A stretch of DNA of 64,000 nt from Costus lasius (GCA_027563935.2 CM050451.1:104373565-104437564); one strand, 5' to 3'. Positions 34,466-45,911 are shown, counted from the stretch's first letter. Numbers and translations are program-made. Notes: a model not told the origin generated them from the sequence alone.

Positions 34466-35757
34466 ATGGATGTGCAAGTTGCTCCTGTGTTAGGCCATGC
34501 TTATGAACTCGAGCCGGAGAGGCCCGGTTTACGTCCCGGTTCGTCTATACAAATTTGAACCTAGTAAGCTCAACAATTAGATGTATGTTGCGCCTTTTGT
34601 GAATTTGATTGGATGATTTGTGTAGTCACGGAGTGTAAAGAGGAGCACCACGAGAAGAAGCCGGTACTGAAGAAGGTGAAGGAGAAGGTGAAGAAGATCA
34701 AGGAAACCATCAGTAAGACGAGGCACGTCCATGATCACAACCACCATGATGATCAGCATCATGAAGACGAAGACGAGGACTACGAGGATGTCGATGACGA
34801 GGAAGATGACGGCAACGACGAAAGAAGAGAGGACTTGGAAGTCCATGGCGGATCGAATTCGATGGCCGATGTGGAGAAAGCGCCCATAAAAGATTTTGTT
34901 AGGAGTCTTGAGGAAGACCCTGCGGCTCCAACGTCGGATTCTTCGGCCCAAACCAATCGTGTGAGAGGTAAATTAATCCGACTTAATTGCTTAAATCATT
35001 GTTAATTTTAACTTTGTTGGTTAAATCCGTATGTAGATTCATGTGTTCTTGTCATGCGTGCAGGTGGGGAGGAGATAGGGATGTCGCCAGTGATCCAGTC
35101 TTTCGAAGCCATGGCTGTGTCGAACCTACCTGCGGCAAATCTCTTGGATGATCAAAAGGGAGCGAGCTACACCGAGAAGATCTCAGCCACGGCGAAGGCG
35201 GCGGCCCCCGCCTCCGTTATGGAGAAGGTGGCGACGCCAGTGACGACCGGTGTCACTGGTAGTGGTCATGACAAAGTAATGGGCGTACGAGACATGCTGG
35301 CGGAGAAGTTGAAGCCTGGGGAACAGGACAAGGCTCTATGCGAGATGATATCTGACGCGATACAGAGAAGGAAGAAGGCGCCGCCGGAGCAGGTGGTGGC
35401 GACGGATTCGAGTGGGGATGGAGGCCGGGTCAGTTTGATAGGGAGACTCGGCGGTGTCGCCGCCTCTTGGGTTGGTGGCTGGCGGAGTCCTCATGCATCG
35501 CCGCCGTTGAGAGAGCAACAGATGAAAGGTTCGTGTGCCCTCGGAATTTAAACTTTTCTAATCGGAACATGAAAAAATTAACTAACTCAAGTCAAGTCAG
35601 CATTAAGTCAACAGTGATTAGGTTATTTTAATTTGTTACTATTTACATACATTAACTAAGTTATCATTTACTCCCTTTTATTCCGGCAGAAGCGGCGGAC
35701 TGGAAGGGTCGTGATCCGCGTCCGCATGAGATCCTTAGGCAGGAGAAAGAGGAGTAA
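34466..35757 (+). CDS. LTI65/RD29-like low-temperature/desiccation-induced protein, four exons
   Basis: Exons 34,466-34,526, 34,626-34,967, 35,064-35,528 and 35,690-35,757 (stop TAA) join in phase with GT-AG introns, giving 311 residues. The N-terminus has GHAYELEPERP, then EEHHEKKPVLKKVKEKVKKI (about 26-45), a His/Asp/Glu-rich acidic stretch (about 54-90) and LEEDPAAP. The C-terminal half has SYTEKISATAKAA and the PGEED-type motif LAEKLKPGEQDKALCEMI. These are the marks of the LTI65/LTI78 (RD29) family: hydrophilic, probably disordered proteins induced by ABA, cold and drought. It is much shorter than Arabidopsis LTI65. The ABRE-rich promoter supports the call. The start is the first ATG after the TATA box. 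Confidence 0.88.
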
Positions 35758-37361
35758 GGATGCTATATATATATAATGGTGTTTGCATAGAGTTTATTCT
35801 GAGTTTTATTTTGTTGCCGTGCGAATCTGTCAATTCGTTTCTGTTTACGATGCATTTGGTCCATTAGCAACTTTCGCTCCTGTGCATACTACCACTACAA
35901 TAAACTCTATGCGGCTTTATACTTGGTAACATAGGTGTGATTTTTTACTTGGCTCAGTTCAATTGGGGTTTTAAAATAATTTTGCATAATAACCGAGTAA
36001 AATGTAATTATTAGGCCACGAAAACTTGTGGCCCATATGAATCTATTATATATTAAAAATATTGATTTGGTACAGGTACAGTTTGTGGGAATAACTTTTG
36101 GGTTTTTTTACATTAAACCAAGTTTTAATCCGGAGAGACCGCTGCTTGCAACCAGTTCTCTTTAAAAATGCGCAGTTTATGTTAGTGGGATGCTATTATG
36201 AATCGTTATTCTTTGTGTTGGTAGATAATCAGATTTGATTCCTAAAAAATTTTGGGGAGCGTCTCTCCGGAATAAATTACACTGTCACTCGAAAACTAGC
36301 TTCAGATTTGATTCCTTAAACCTGTCCGTCAAAAATTTGCTTGAGCGCAAGATCTCATGAATAGAGCACATCAGCACAAGACAGCCCTACGCCAGATATC
36401 TCGAGCAAATTTTGTACTTAGCTTCGTGTTCTAAATTATTTAATGGCACTAATATTATAATAAAAAATTTTATTTAAGTTATTTAATAGTACAAATATTA
36501 TGATAAAAAAATTATTTATAATAAAAAATTAATATTTTAAATATGATAAAAAAATTTATTACAGTAATAAAATTTTTTATTATATTTAAAATATTAATTT
36601 TTCCCCGTAGATAAATTTTTTTTTACTATGATATTAGTATCATTAGATAATCTATGAATTTTTTTACTTAGATAACTTAGAATATATAGATTACTTTTTT
36701 ATAATTTTTTTTTAAAATTTTTTTTAATCAAAAGTTATGAAAGCTTCTTAAAAAATTAAGCAGTCACCGTCCGCATAAAAATTTTTTCCAGATATCTCGG
36801 CCTCAAGAGGTGATAATCTAAACTTAAACATATTAGCACGAAAATCAAAAATATACAACATAGATAATAATAAATATAACGTTAACTTGGCCACAATATT
36901 TAAAATATAGAAAACAACGTGATCTATACAGTAGTGAACAGAGTCAAAATATGATAAATACAATCCGAATAAATATACAACTCAAACTCGTCTAGACTAG
37001 TGGTCACCAAGTCTATCTATCTATCTCGCTTCAGATGAAGTCGCGTCTAAACCTGAAAGCAAAACAAATGGGGGTTAGCCAAAGGCTAAGTAGGGATTAA
37101 CAAAATTTATAGTGCATGATCAAATACTAAATTTATCATAAACACAACTGTAACTCTATATGACTTATATAGCGTATAATCAAATCTAAACTACGCCATC
37201 AATATAAGTGTCATACACACAATAAAGTCCGGGAGCTGATAAAGCATGATTTGAGACTTGCAACTCTATGATAGGGTGCTCCCTACTAATGACTCCCCAA
37301 ATAGTAGAGATAACTGTCCATCGACACGCGCTAATGAAGCGTCCTACACTCATTCAACTCA
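35758..37361. other. Intergenic stretch right of the LTI65-like gene
   Basis: The first few hundred bases should include the 3' UTR of the LTI65-like gene. An AT-rich hairpin lies at 36.5 kb. From about 36,750 the sequence looks like part of a long LTR read in antisense (non-coding, moderate GC, words such as GGGGGTTAGCCAAAGGCTAAG), but I could not define its ends. No gene is visible. Confidence 0.4.
36470..36660. repeat. AT-rich hairpin, probably a palindromic MITE
   Basis: Arms of about 90 bp are imperfect reverse complements centred at 36,563 (TTATTAC A GTAATAA). The match continues outward with a few insertions. Its size and structure fit a foldback miniature element; I saw no clear target duplication. 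Confidence 0.6.
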
Positions 37362-37486
37362 TCATGCCAAAGCGATCATCGGGTTGATAAGACATCTGAG
37401 ATCTCAAGCCTTAGATCCACTAGCTCTCCCGGTCTGGCATTGGTACCCCATTCATCGACTAGGCCCCATAGAGATGATCACATAAC
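37362..37486. repeat. Direct repeat, left copy, abutting the second Copia element
   Basis: About 125 bp ending GATGATCACATAAC directly before the 5' LTR. A second copy at 47,329-47,456, roughly 88 percent alike, lies just beyond the 3' LTR. The repeat predates or accompanied the Copia insertion. Confidence 0.85.
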
Positions 37487-37924
37487 TGTAAGAATTATGG
37501 CCCGAATTAGTGGCTATATTTCTTTAATGGTAAATTTAATGGTTTGATATTTACCTTCCTTCTCGGTTCAAATTCTATCCTTAATAGTGGAATCAAAATC
37601 AAATCTCATCAATATCCAATTAATGGAAACTTGATGGACGTTTTATATAAGGAAACATAGATATAATAATTTGGTCCTCTCTCTATCTCAATATATACAT
37701 GAAAGGGTCTCTTCCATCGAGACGTGTGTTGAAAGGAGATCAAGTGAGAGAAACTAAGTTCCTCAACCTAAGTGATTTTCTATTCTCATCGATCAAGATG
37801 TCTTCCGCATCAGGTACATATTTATATTATTGTTTTTGTGACGATTATTTATTCGAAGATCCAAAATTTTATAATGTCAATTTATGATGGTTATTTTTTA
37901 TGATGTTAAAATTAAGAACTTACA
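37487..37924 (+). repeat. 5' LTR of the second Copia element
   Basis: 438 bp; its 3' partner at 46,877-47,315 differs at scattered positions. The sequence TGGTATCAGAAC two bases after it is a slightly altered Met-tRNA-type primer site (37,927-37,938). Confidence 0.92.
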
Positions 37925-38233
37925 TGTGGTATCAGAACATGGTTATAGAATAAATAATCTGTCTATATAATAGTTATTATGATAATCAAGAAATTATATG
38001 TATGTGTTTTAGAATTTGATTAACGTAAATCAAAATTTATGCTTCCCTACTGTGTTTCGGTTTTATTGAATACGTAAGAGTTACAAATTTTTGATGGAAT
38101 CATGTTTATAAATTTTTAATTAGAGATTAATGTTTTCATATGACTTCAATTCTGTCGCATGAAAATTTTATTAAAGGTTTTATCCTTTTGTGTTCTGCAT
38201 AATCAAGAAACAAATTAATCCTTTAAAGACTTA

Positions 38234-38644
38234 GGGCCTGTTTGGTCTCGCTTTGAAGCTGATTTTAATCAGCTTTTAAGCAGAAAACAATTAAAAAAAC
38301 TGTTTGGTAATGAAAAGTAGAAGCAGAAAAAAACAGCAAAAAACAGAAGTTATAAAGCTACAATTTGATGCTTTTACAGCTTCTGCTTCTCTAAAAAAGT
38401 AATTTACATAATTTTATTTAAAATTTTAGGTATTATTATTTTACATAATTTAAAATTTTCACATTAAAGGAAAATAAAATAAAATATTATTTTAAATAAT
38501 TTAAAATAATATATTTATTTATTATTTTAAATTTTGACAGCAGTTAAAAAAGTTATTAACAAAATATCTTATAAATTTTAACAGTGCAGCACAGTACAGT
38601 ACAGCACAGTTATAAAATTATTAATAGTGGAGCCAAACATGCCT
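38234..38644. mobile_element. Tourist-like (PIF/Harbinger) MITE, copy 1
   Basis: Starts GGGCCTGTTTGG and ends CCAAACATGCCT, imperfect inverted repeats. TTA flanks both ends (38,231-38,233 and 38,645-38,647), the 3-bp duplication of PIF/Harbinger elements. 411 bp, no coding capacity. A relative lies at 48,019-48,439. Confidence 0.85.
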
Positions 38645-39462
38645 TTAATGATATGTGGCATTCAAGTAAATAAAGAGAACTTTCCTTGACGTCGAAACGT
38701 GTTTTGTGTTTTGATTTAATGATTTAGGGTAATTTTGTTAATAAAAGGAAACTTTTAATGTTGAAACGTCTCATGTTTCTGTTTCAATGGTTTATGGCAA
38801 TTTAGTAAGTAAAGGAAAGAGATGAATAAATTAATGCCTAAAGCATGATTACTTATTCACACAGAATCCTTTCTTACCGTGAATGAAAATTAAGGTTCAC
38901 GTGAATGATTTATTATTCACGGTTTTATGTATATAGATCTATGTCACATATCTATATTGTTCACGCATCAGTGAATAAAAATTAAATATAATAATTTTTT
39001 TTATCACTAAGGTGATTAAATTATTAAATTAAATTTTTTTAATAATAAATATTAATCATCAAAGTGATTATTTATTATTAAATATTAATGTTCACCTCTT
39101 TTAATAATAAATGTTAATCACCAAAGTGATTATTTATTATTAAAAATAATAATAATTTAATTTATTTATACAATAATAAATCATTATTGCATAATTATGT
39201 TTATTAGTATGTGTTTTGATTTTACCCGAAGGTAAATTAATATTATGTCGCTAATAAATATAATTAAAAAAAATTAATAATTAATTGTTAAATATAATTA
39301 TGTACCAAAGATGCTAATTATATTTCACAATGTTTATTGGAAAGTTTTAAAACATTTAATTGATGACAATATATTGTTGGGTTTCCCAAAGGAAACCTAC
39401 AATATATTTGATGTTTTAAATATCTGAATCCATAATTGATTGAGCATTTTATGTTTGTGCAG

Positions 39463-39732
39463 CTATTTCTCTTCATTCGCATGCTTCTTCTGTTACTGTG
39501 TTCAATGGTTTGAACTTTTCTGAATGGTGCGAACAAGTCAATTTCCACTTAGGTGTTTTGGATCTTGACTTATCACTATTAGAAGAAAAGTCTACTGCCA
39601 TTACTGATAGGAGCAGTGAGGAAGAAAAGTCAAACTATAAAGCATGAGAAAAATCAAACAGATTATGTTTTAGCTTCATGTGAATGACAATTGCTAACAA
39701 TATTAAGATTACAATTCCACAAACTGAAACTG
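39463..39732 (+). pseudogene. Fragment of Copia gag (second Copia element)
   Basis: Reads HASSVTVFNGLNFSEWCEQV...LGVLDLDLSL, a UBN2-type gag pattern, with an in-frame TGA at about 39,645. It ends abruptly where the Athila-type LTR begins at 39,733. Confidence 0.85.
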
Positions 39733-39990
39733 TGATGACACCAAAATATATAGTATATTTTGTATCATTTTGTGTATCTTTTCATGCTAAATTGAAGATC
39801 TTTTGCTTGTTTTTACGCCGAATTTATCAAATATTGCAAAATCTACTTCTATTTTGGTTTTTGATGATTTTCAGGTAAAAAAGCACTATTTCAAGGAGTT
39901 TTCAAGCAAAATCAAACACATAGAAGGATTCTCAACATCAAAAAGAGGTCACACAAGAAATTTCATGCAAAACGGAGCAAATCAGCCAAA

Positions 39991-40340
39991 ATACGGCAGT
40001 GCCGTAATCTATTTTACGGTACCGTATTTTCATACGCTACCGTAAAATCCGAGCCCTGCCGTAATTTGAGGAGTTTTCCAAACAGAGAGTTTTCACGATT
40101 TTACGGCACCGCCGTAAGAAATTACACTGCCATAATTTTGAGACGTTTCCGACCAGAGAGTTCAGCAGATTTTACGGCACTACCGTGAGGCATTTTACGG
40201 TGCCGTATTTTGGAGCACTTTCAGACCAGAGGACTCATCCGATTTTACGACATGGTCGAGAATCATTTTATGAGCCATAATTTTAACTCAGGGTTCACAG
40301 AACCAAAATATAGCACTACCGTAAAATATTACACGGGCGT
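39991..40340. repeat. TACGG...CCGTA palindrome modules in LTR of element 1
   Basis: Degenerate tandem units of about 75-90 bp, each with a core such as ATACGGCAGTGCCGTAAT (39,991) or TACGGTACCGTA (40,015-40,026), a short spacer and an AGAGAGTT tail. The cores are small palindromes with two CpG sites each. Confidence 0.85.
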
Positions 40341-41127
40341 AATTTCCATTCAAATTCGTTGAGTTTTGTGGGTCCGATTCTTGCGCGGGCCATAACTTTT
40401 GATCCAGAGCTCCAAATTGAGATCCGAAAGTTTCTACGGACTCGTATTTAAGAGGAGAAGACACATGCACCGAAAGGAAGAACTTTTATCCAGAATCGAG
40501 GGAGAAATCGCCAGAGAGGTGTCTAGGGTTTGGCCTCACGCCGAGAGGCGTAGAGGGCACCTTAGGCCGTGATTTTCACATAGAAGCTTCGTTTGGGGAC
40601 AAGGAAGACACACCAGAAGTTTTAGAGCAAAAGGAGTCCGATCGGAAGAGGAATCAACGGAAGAAGTGTCACTGGCACTATTCACAGTGAGTTCCTTGCA
40701 AATTACGGCTATGTTTAATTTCATAGCCGTGTTGTAAAGTTTATTTCTTCCTTCTCTTTAATTTCTGATACTTTGAAACTATGGTTGATTGTATTTCTCT
40801 CTCCATGCTTGTTTAGACATATTGTGGGACATGGGGTGTAATCCCCTTGATTTTTAATGATTAGATAATCTTTTCTTTCGTCATGATAATTCTACTTTGG
40901 TAATTTTACCTATGCGATTATTGTTATAAGTTTCTCCTTAGTTTACTTTTTATCATCATGAATATAATTCTTGCATTAAGGACCGAAATGTGACATGTTT
41001 GAGAACTGGAACCCTAAAATTGATTAATAGGAACTCACGTAAGAAATTAGGTTAAGTTCTTATTTCTTTATTTTAGATGACTAATTGCCTTGATGATGAT
41101 TATGAACCTAGGATTAAGTTAGTGTGT

Positions 41128-41375
41128 CAAACGTGGAGATCTTGCACGAAAGTGAGGATCGGAACGTTGGAGAACCATAGGTAGAACTTGTGTTGAGTCT
41201 TGGATGCACGAAAGTGATCCTTGAGATTCCGCTTGAGACAATCAACCTAGAATTCGGATGCACGAAAGTGATCTTGAGTTCTTTGATTGATGATTTACTT
41301 ATCATCAGCTTGGGATAAATCTTGTGCGAAAGCGAGGATTTGTCTCTGCATGGTTGTCTGCACGAAAGTGAGATA
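41128..41375. repeat. Spaced GCACGAAAGTGA motifs near the LTR end
   Basis: Five copies of (T)GCACGAAAGTGA or GTGCGAAAGCGA at roughly 40-65-bp spacing. The same series occurs in element 2 at about 53,490-53,715 and 61,060-61,295. Confidence 0.8.
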
Positions 41376-41655
41376 ATCCCCTTATGAAGTAAATTAAGTC
41401 TTTATTAAATTAGAATTTGATTGATGAACATCCTTATATATCTAGTCATGAAAATCAAGGTGGATGAAACCCTAGTCCCAATTTATCTCTCTGATTATCT
41501 TCCGTATTCTTTCTATTGCTTACTTGCATCATATTTGGTTTACTTAGCTAGCGAGAATACAACTATTCGGTACTTAACAATAAGGTCTCTGTGGTTCGAT
41601 ATCTTTCTTTATTACTTCGATAATTCCGTGCACTTGCGAAAACCTATCAAGTTTT

Positions 41656-41673
41656 TGGTGCCGTTGCCGAGGA
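41656..41673 (+). other. Primer-binding site, Asp-tRNA type (element 1)
   Basis: TGGTGCCGTTGCCGAGGA lies six bases after the LTR end. It matches the tRNA-Asp-type site of Athila elements with two differences. Confidence 0.85.
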
Positions 41674-41902
41674 CCTTAGTTTTGTTAATATCAAAATAGT
41701 TGTTAGTATTGTTTTAGATTTAACTTTATTTTTTTTTCTTTTTGCAGGTTTTGGATTTTCACAGTTGTGACAGAACTGAGAATTTCTGAAATTTGTGAAT
41801 TTACTTGTGTTTTAGATTTTCTATTTTTGTTATATATTCTGAAAAAAAAATAATTAGATTGATTGGTGTTCGATTATCTTTCTGTCCCTGATAAATTTGA
41901 AA

Positions 41903-42826
41903 ATGACTCCTAATTACAACTTATGGTTCCTTGAAAAAAATAGGGTATACATGCCACAAGGTAAGCATAAAGATTATTCACAGATGACTCTTGCAGAAAT
42001 AGCGAAATTACACTCTTATTTTGTTACATGTAATATTTGTAAGTCTTCTGATCATTATACTTATGATTGCAAATTTTTAATGCTTCAAAATTCTAATTCA
42101 CCATGTTTTCAAGATGATCATTATTATTCTAGTTGGAAAAATCAAACTTCTTTTTATGATGATTGCTCTGATCATGTTTCTGTGCCATGCTTTGATGATA
42201 CTAAAAAATCTAGCTTAGAGACTATGTTAGAAAGATTTATGGCTGATCAAGAAAAATTCATGTCAAATCAAAACCAACTCATGACAAATAGAAGTAAAAA
42301 ATTTGAAGATCTTAAGGGGATGACTAGTCAACTTGCTTCTCGGGTAGAATCTTTGACTGCTAATACTAAATTGCTAGAAACCCAGATTGCACAACAAACA
42401 TGTTTATTTGAGTTTGAAACTAAAGAACTTGATTTAGAAAAATCCCCCTATGATTATGATTGTTTTGAGATTGAGCCTTATGTGAATATTCATGAATCTC
42501 ACTCTAATTTTGATTGTTGTGAAATTGATTCATCTGCTAATTTATTTATGGAAAAGGTTGAGAAAATTGAAATTGAAAAACCCTCTTTTAATGATAATTC
42601 TGATTTTGATGAAAACTTATTTATAGTTGAATCCGATGAGCTTGATAAAGGGTTGAAAATTATAGACATTGATGAACCCCACTGTGATTTTGGTGATATT
42701 GTTGAAATTTATGATAAAACTTTTGAGGTTAACTCTGATCCTATTGTAAACATTGATAAATTTTATTTTTCATATGCTTCTGATTTTGACTTTTCTGATG
42801 ATGAATTATTTGTGGGGAAGCATTGA
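41903..42826 (+). CDS. Zinc-knuckle, acidic ORF of Athila-type element 1
   Basis: 307 residues. A CX2CX4HX4C knuckle is at about residues 43-56 (CNICKSSDHYTYDC). A coiled-coil-like stretch at about 100-165 (ETMLERFMADQEKFMSNQ, LETQIAQQ) resembles the region after the knuckle in Athila gag and matches a similar stretch in element 2 (55,214-55,345). The rest is a repetitive Asp/Glu/Phe-rich tail with recurring IDxDEPH/NIDESH-like units that continue in the same frame past the TGA at 42,824-42,826. The usual gag capsid region is missing. It is a reduced gag-like product, possibly nucleic-acid binding. I do not know whether it is made. Confidence 0.6.
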   Translation: MTPNYNLWFLEKNRVYMPQGKHKDYSQMTLAEIAKLHSYFVTCNICKSSDHYTYDCKFLMLQNSNSPCFQDDHYYSSWKNQTSFYDDCSDHVSVPCFDDTKKSSLETMLERFMADQEKFMSNQNQLMTNRSKKFEDLKGMTSQLASRVESLTANTKLLETQIAQQTCLFEFETKELDLEKSPYDYDCFEIEPYVNIHESHSNFDCCEIDSSANLFMEKVEKIEIEKPSFNDNSDFDENLFIVESDELDKGLKIIDIDEPHCDFGDIVEIYDKTFEVNSDPIVNIDKFYFSYASDFDFSDDELFVGKH

Positions 42827-43057
42827 GAAATTGATTTTGAAGAGTCTCATCTTGATTTTGATAATGATTTTGATATTGATAAACTATTTGATTGTGAGCA
42901 TAAGGAACCTGAAGATGATTTGAAAATTACAAATATCGATGAATCTCACCTTGATGTTTTGCCCATAGCTATTGTTGAAAATTTTGATCTATTTGTAAAT
43001 TTGTGCTTTATTGAGAAATCTGATGTAGAATAGAAAAACTACTATTATGATGATCCA

Positions 43058-43324
43058 ATGCTTGATTATTTTGATGGAAGTCCTACTTTTATTGCAATTA
43101 AAAAGATTAAGTTGAAGAAAGGACTTATGATTTTGCTTACTGACAAACATAGGAAGATCATTGAAAATTTTGATTTTAATTTCTACATAATTATGAAAGT
43201 CACATCAATTGTGATTTATATGAAATTCTGGATATTTAGATTTGTGGCTAAGCTTTTTGGACAAAGAAAATGCAGAAAATTGTTTGCTCTTTACTTTGGA
43301 ACTGATTCACCTACTTCACCATGA
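43058..43324 (+). pseudogene. Remnant frame after the acidic ORF (element 1)
   Basis: A Lys/Ile/Phe-rich frame (IAIKKIKLKKGLMILL...) ends at TGA 43,322-43,324, twelve bases before the double hairpin. In element 2 the protease frame ends in a Lys/Arg-rich tail (DKGKKILSKFGY) in the same position, so this is probably the degenerate counterpart. Confidence 0.4.
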
Positions 43325-43335
43325 TATTGATTTTT

Positions 43336-43384
43336 GGTCAAGCTAATGACCTAAAAATTAGCACTTCTTGGGAGGCAACCCAAG
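43336..43384 (+). other. Double hairpin after the coding region (element 1)
   Basis: Hairpin A: GGTCA, loop AGCTAA, TGACC (43,336-43,351). Hairpin B: CTTGGG, loop AGGCAA, CCCAAG (43,367-43,384). The 15-base spacing and both stems recur in element 2 at 56,610-56,658. Confidence 0.8.
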
Positions 43385-43469
43385 CACTCTATCTTAGCTT
43401 AGTTGCTTTTATTTTAGTTTATTTTTATAATTAATTTTTCTTTTTATTTTGCAGGGAAAATAAAATTTT

Positions 43470-43600
43470 GTGCAAAATACGGCACGGCCGTAATCCGCTT
43501 TACGGTACCATATTTGTAAGTTATTTTTAACCCGAGAGTTCTGTGTAAATTACTGCACTGCCGTAAAGCATTTCACTGTACCGTATTTTAAAGCTGCTTT
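43470..43600. repeat. TACGG/CCGTA palindrome modules, internal copy (element 1)
   Basis: Two units with ATACGGCACGGCCGTAAT-like and TTTACGGTACCATA-like cores lie downstream of the double hairpin, outside the LTR. Confidence 0.75.
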
Positions 43601-43649
43601 CTGCTTATTGAGTAGGTGTTTTCTCGCTGCAATTTTAAGAAACTAGGTT

Positions 43650-44165
43650 AAGAAAAATTTTGATATTTAGCACAACATCGAAGTACTCATCTTTGTCTAT
43701 CATATGGATATTTTTTCTGAAATTTAAAGTTCTTGGATCATTCTAAAACACATAGCAACTTTTTGATTATGACTAATTTCTGCAGCAGTTTTTTCTGACT
43801 GTTTTGACTAGCACTTTTGCTGCCGCTTCTTAAGATGTTTCGGTGACTTGAAACCCAGATTTTTCACTTGGAATTGAAAGAACATGTGTCGTTCTATCTT
43901 ATGGAATAGTTATTTTCATGAAAATATTTTCTGATCATTCTAGGACACATGGTAACTTTTCGAATTTGATTAATTTTTGTGCAGTTTTTACAGTTTTTAA
44001 TCTGAGTAGCCTTCTTTCTACTGATGCCCTAAATTCCTGATAGATTTTGATCCTTTGATTTTCATACGTCTGAAAAGAATATATCTTATTCTACAACTTG
44101 GTTCTGTCCATTTTCTATTTGGATCATTAAATTTTATTCTAGGGTATGGCTACTTTTCATAAAAA
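43650..44165. repeat. Degenerate repeats of about 200 bp (element 1)
   Basis: The phrase GATCATTCTA(A/G)(A/G)ACACAT(A/G)G(C/T)AACTTTT and its surroundings recur at about 43,737 and 43,935, with a weaker third copy near 44,130. I see no coding function. Confidence 0.6.
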
Positions 44166-44672
44166 AAAAATTTTCAAAAACTGTTTTGTTTGCTTTCTAC
44201 TTGTTATTGCTTCTTTTGCCTCCAGATCCAGAAATCTTCAAGAGCAACTGTCTTCCACCTCTAGCCACCACTACATCTGCCTCTGACATCACTGTTTCCA
44301 GCCGTTGACACTGGATTATACCATATGCAGATTCTTACTTCTTCTATTGCCCCTATTTCTATTGATACTATTTATGCAGCAGACTCTTCATTTGTAACTC
44401 TAATTTTTTTTATGCAGCATTATTTCTGGCACCCACCAGCCGACGATCTCACATCAAGGACTGTGATCTCTAGCAGGCCACTAGAGATTACTCACTCTAC
44501 TGTCACCACCACCATCATTGCTAGCAGCTTTTCAGATAGCATCTGTTCACCTCTGCTTCTTGCCTGCTCCACTCTTTCCACCGGCATCCTCTTTAGACCT
44601 CCGGCGACATCTCTGATTCTTCTTTGAGAAAATTATTTTTATCATTATTATTTTTAGAGACTATTTTCAGAC

Positions 44673-44830
44673 GGAGCCTTATGTATCTTCAATTGTGCAA
44701 GTAAAAATTTTGAGAAGGCACATCTTTGGACCTAGCAGCATCTGCCCCGACATTGTTTTTGATCTGAGCCTTATGTACCTTAAATTTTGTAGAAAATTTT
44801 CAAAAGGCACATCTTTGGACCCAGCTGCAT
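44673..44830. repeat. Tandem duplication of about 90-100 bp (element 1)
   Basis: GAGCCTTATGTA(T/C)CTT...GGCACATCTTTGGACC occurs twice in a row with about 10 percent difference. Confidence 0.75.
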
Positions 44831-45403
44831 TGGCCTGACAATGATTGAGCATGATCTATATAGTTTTGTGAGTATCACTTGCACTCTCTTATTAATGACT
44901 ATTTCTTATAGTGCATCTTTGACTTTATCATATTTATACTACTTATTGGTTTTCTCTTGAAAAATGATTTTATGGATATATGAAACTCATTGTTTTGATG
45001 ATGATAATATTCAAATTTGTTGTTAAAATTGATGAAAGCATATGATCCACTTTCTACTATATGATGGCATGATTTATTGATAAAATTTCTATTGATAAAA
45101 TATCTTCCTTGATGATGTGAGTATTTATACTTGTGATTAGAGAAAAACCATATCATATTAGATTTATTTCTTCAATGCATATCTATTTTTGAAATTTGAC
45201 ATTGGTTGATGCATGAAATTTTGGGTAGATATGTTATTTGAAGAATAAGATCTAAAGGTGAAACTACTCCTTTAAATAAAATGAGCATATGAGTATGATT
45301 TGTGAATTGATATCAATTGATCAACCTAGTAGATGTTTAGTCTATTTTGCTATTTGTTGGGAAGGAAGAATCCAAGATCCACAAAAAGAGTGAGACTCCC
45401 CTA

Positions 45404-45438
45404 CTTGGCACTATGTAAAATTGATAGTGGTACCTAAG
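45404..45438 (+). other. Conserved hairpin, copy 1 (element 1)
   Basis: Arms CACTAT and ATAGTG with outer TTGG/CC pairing, loop about 9 bases. Relative to the other two copies one G-C pair is replaced by A-T on both arms, which keeps the stem. Confidence 0.7.
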
Positions 45439-45499
45439 ATATGGGTTGAAGTCTATGCATGAAAAATAATGAGAGTGAAAAAATAATAAGACTCCTCTA

Positions 45500-45534
45500 C
45501 TTGGCACTGTGTAAAATTGACAGTGGTACCAAAG
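45500..45534 (+). other. Conserved hairpin, copy 2 (element 1)
   Basis: Arms CACTGT and ACAGTG with outer TTGG/CCAA pairing and a GTA bulge. It is the second of two tandem copies of a roughly 95-bp segment. Confidence 0.7.
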
Positions 45535-45911
45535 ATAAGAGTTGAAGTCAAAAATAAAAAGAATGTATCTAAGTGGGTACATGCCATCTTTACAAAAACA
45601 AATAAAATACATAAAAAAAGGAAAAAAAAATAATGTGTGGAAAAAGATCTTGGAAACCTAATTCCTGTAAACAAAAGCATGATAGATTTGAACTGAAACT
45701 CGGTGAAATCATGAGATTGAAAATTCTATTTATTATACAAGTTGCAAAGTTTTATTTGATTGAATTGTGGATCTAGAGGGTTGAGTTCTAAGGATGATAT
45801 GTTTATTTGAAGTTTTATAAATCAATTAGTGGAATTTTTCATTGATGGGTTGTATTTTAGAAATTTATTGAGCATGAAAAGGTTATTCTTTTAATCAAGT
45901 TTTCATTTTTG

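Larger units (their letters stand above)
39733..41649 (+). repeat. 5' LTR of Athila-type element 1
   Basis: About 1,917 bp, TGATGACACC...CCTATCA. Its left part has TACGG/CCGTA palindrome modules (39,991-40,340). Its right part has a series of GCACGAAAGTGA motifs (about 41,130-41,375) and the tail TTACTTCGATAATTCCGTGC shared with the other Athila-type LTRs in this window. Confidence 0.85.

Noticed and set aside
39991..40340. CRISPR-like regular repeats
   Set aside because: The palindrome units are degenerate and variably spaced, and they sit in a retrotransposon LTR of a plant nuclear genome. No cas genes.
44325..44627. 100-codon Ser/Thr-rich frame in element 1
   Set aside because: Starts in non-coding 3' sequence, no domain, and no counterpart at the matching place in element 2.
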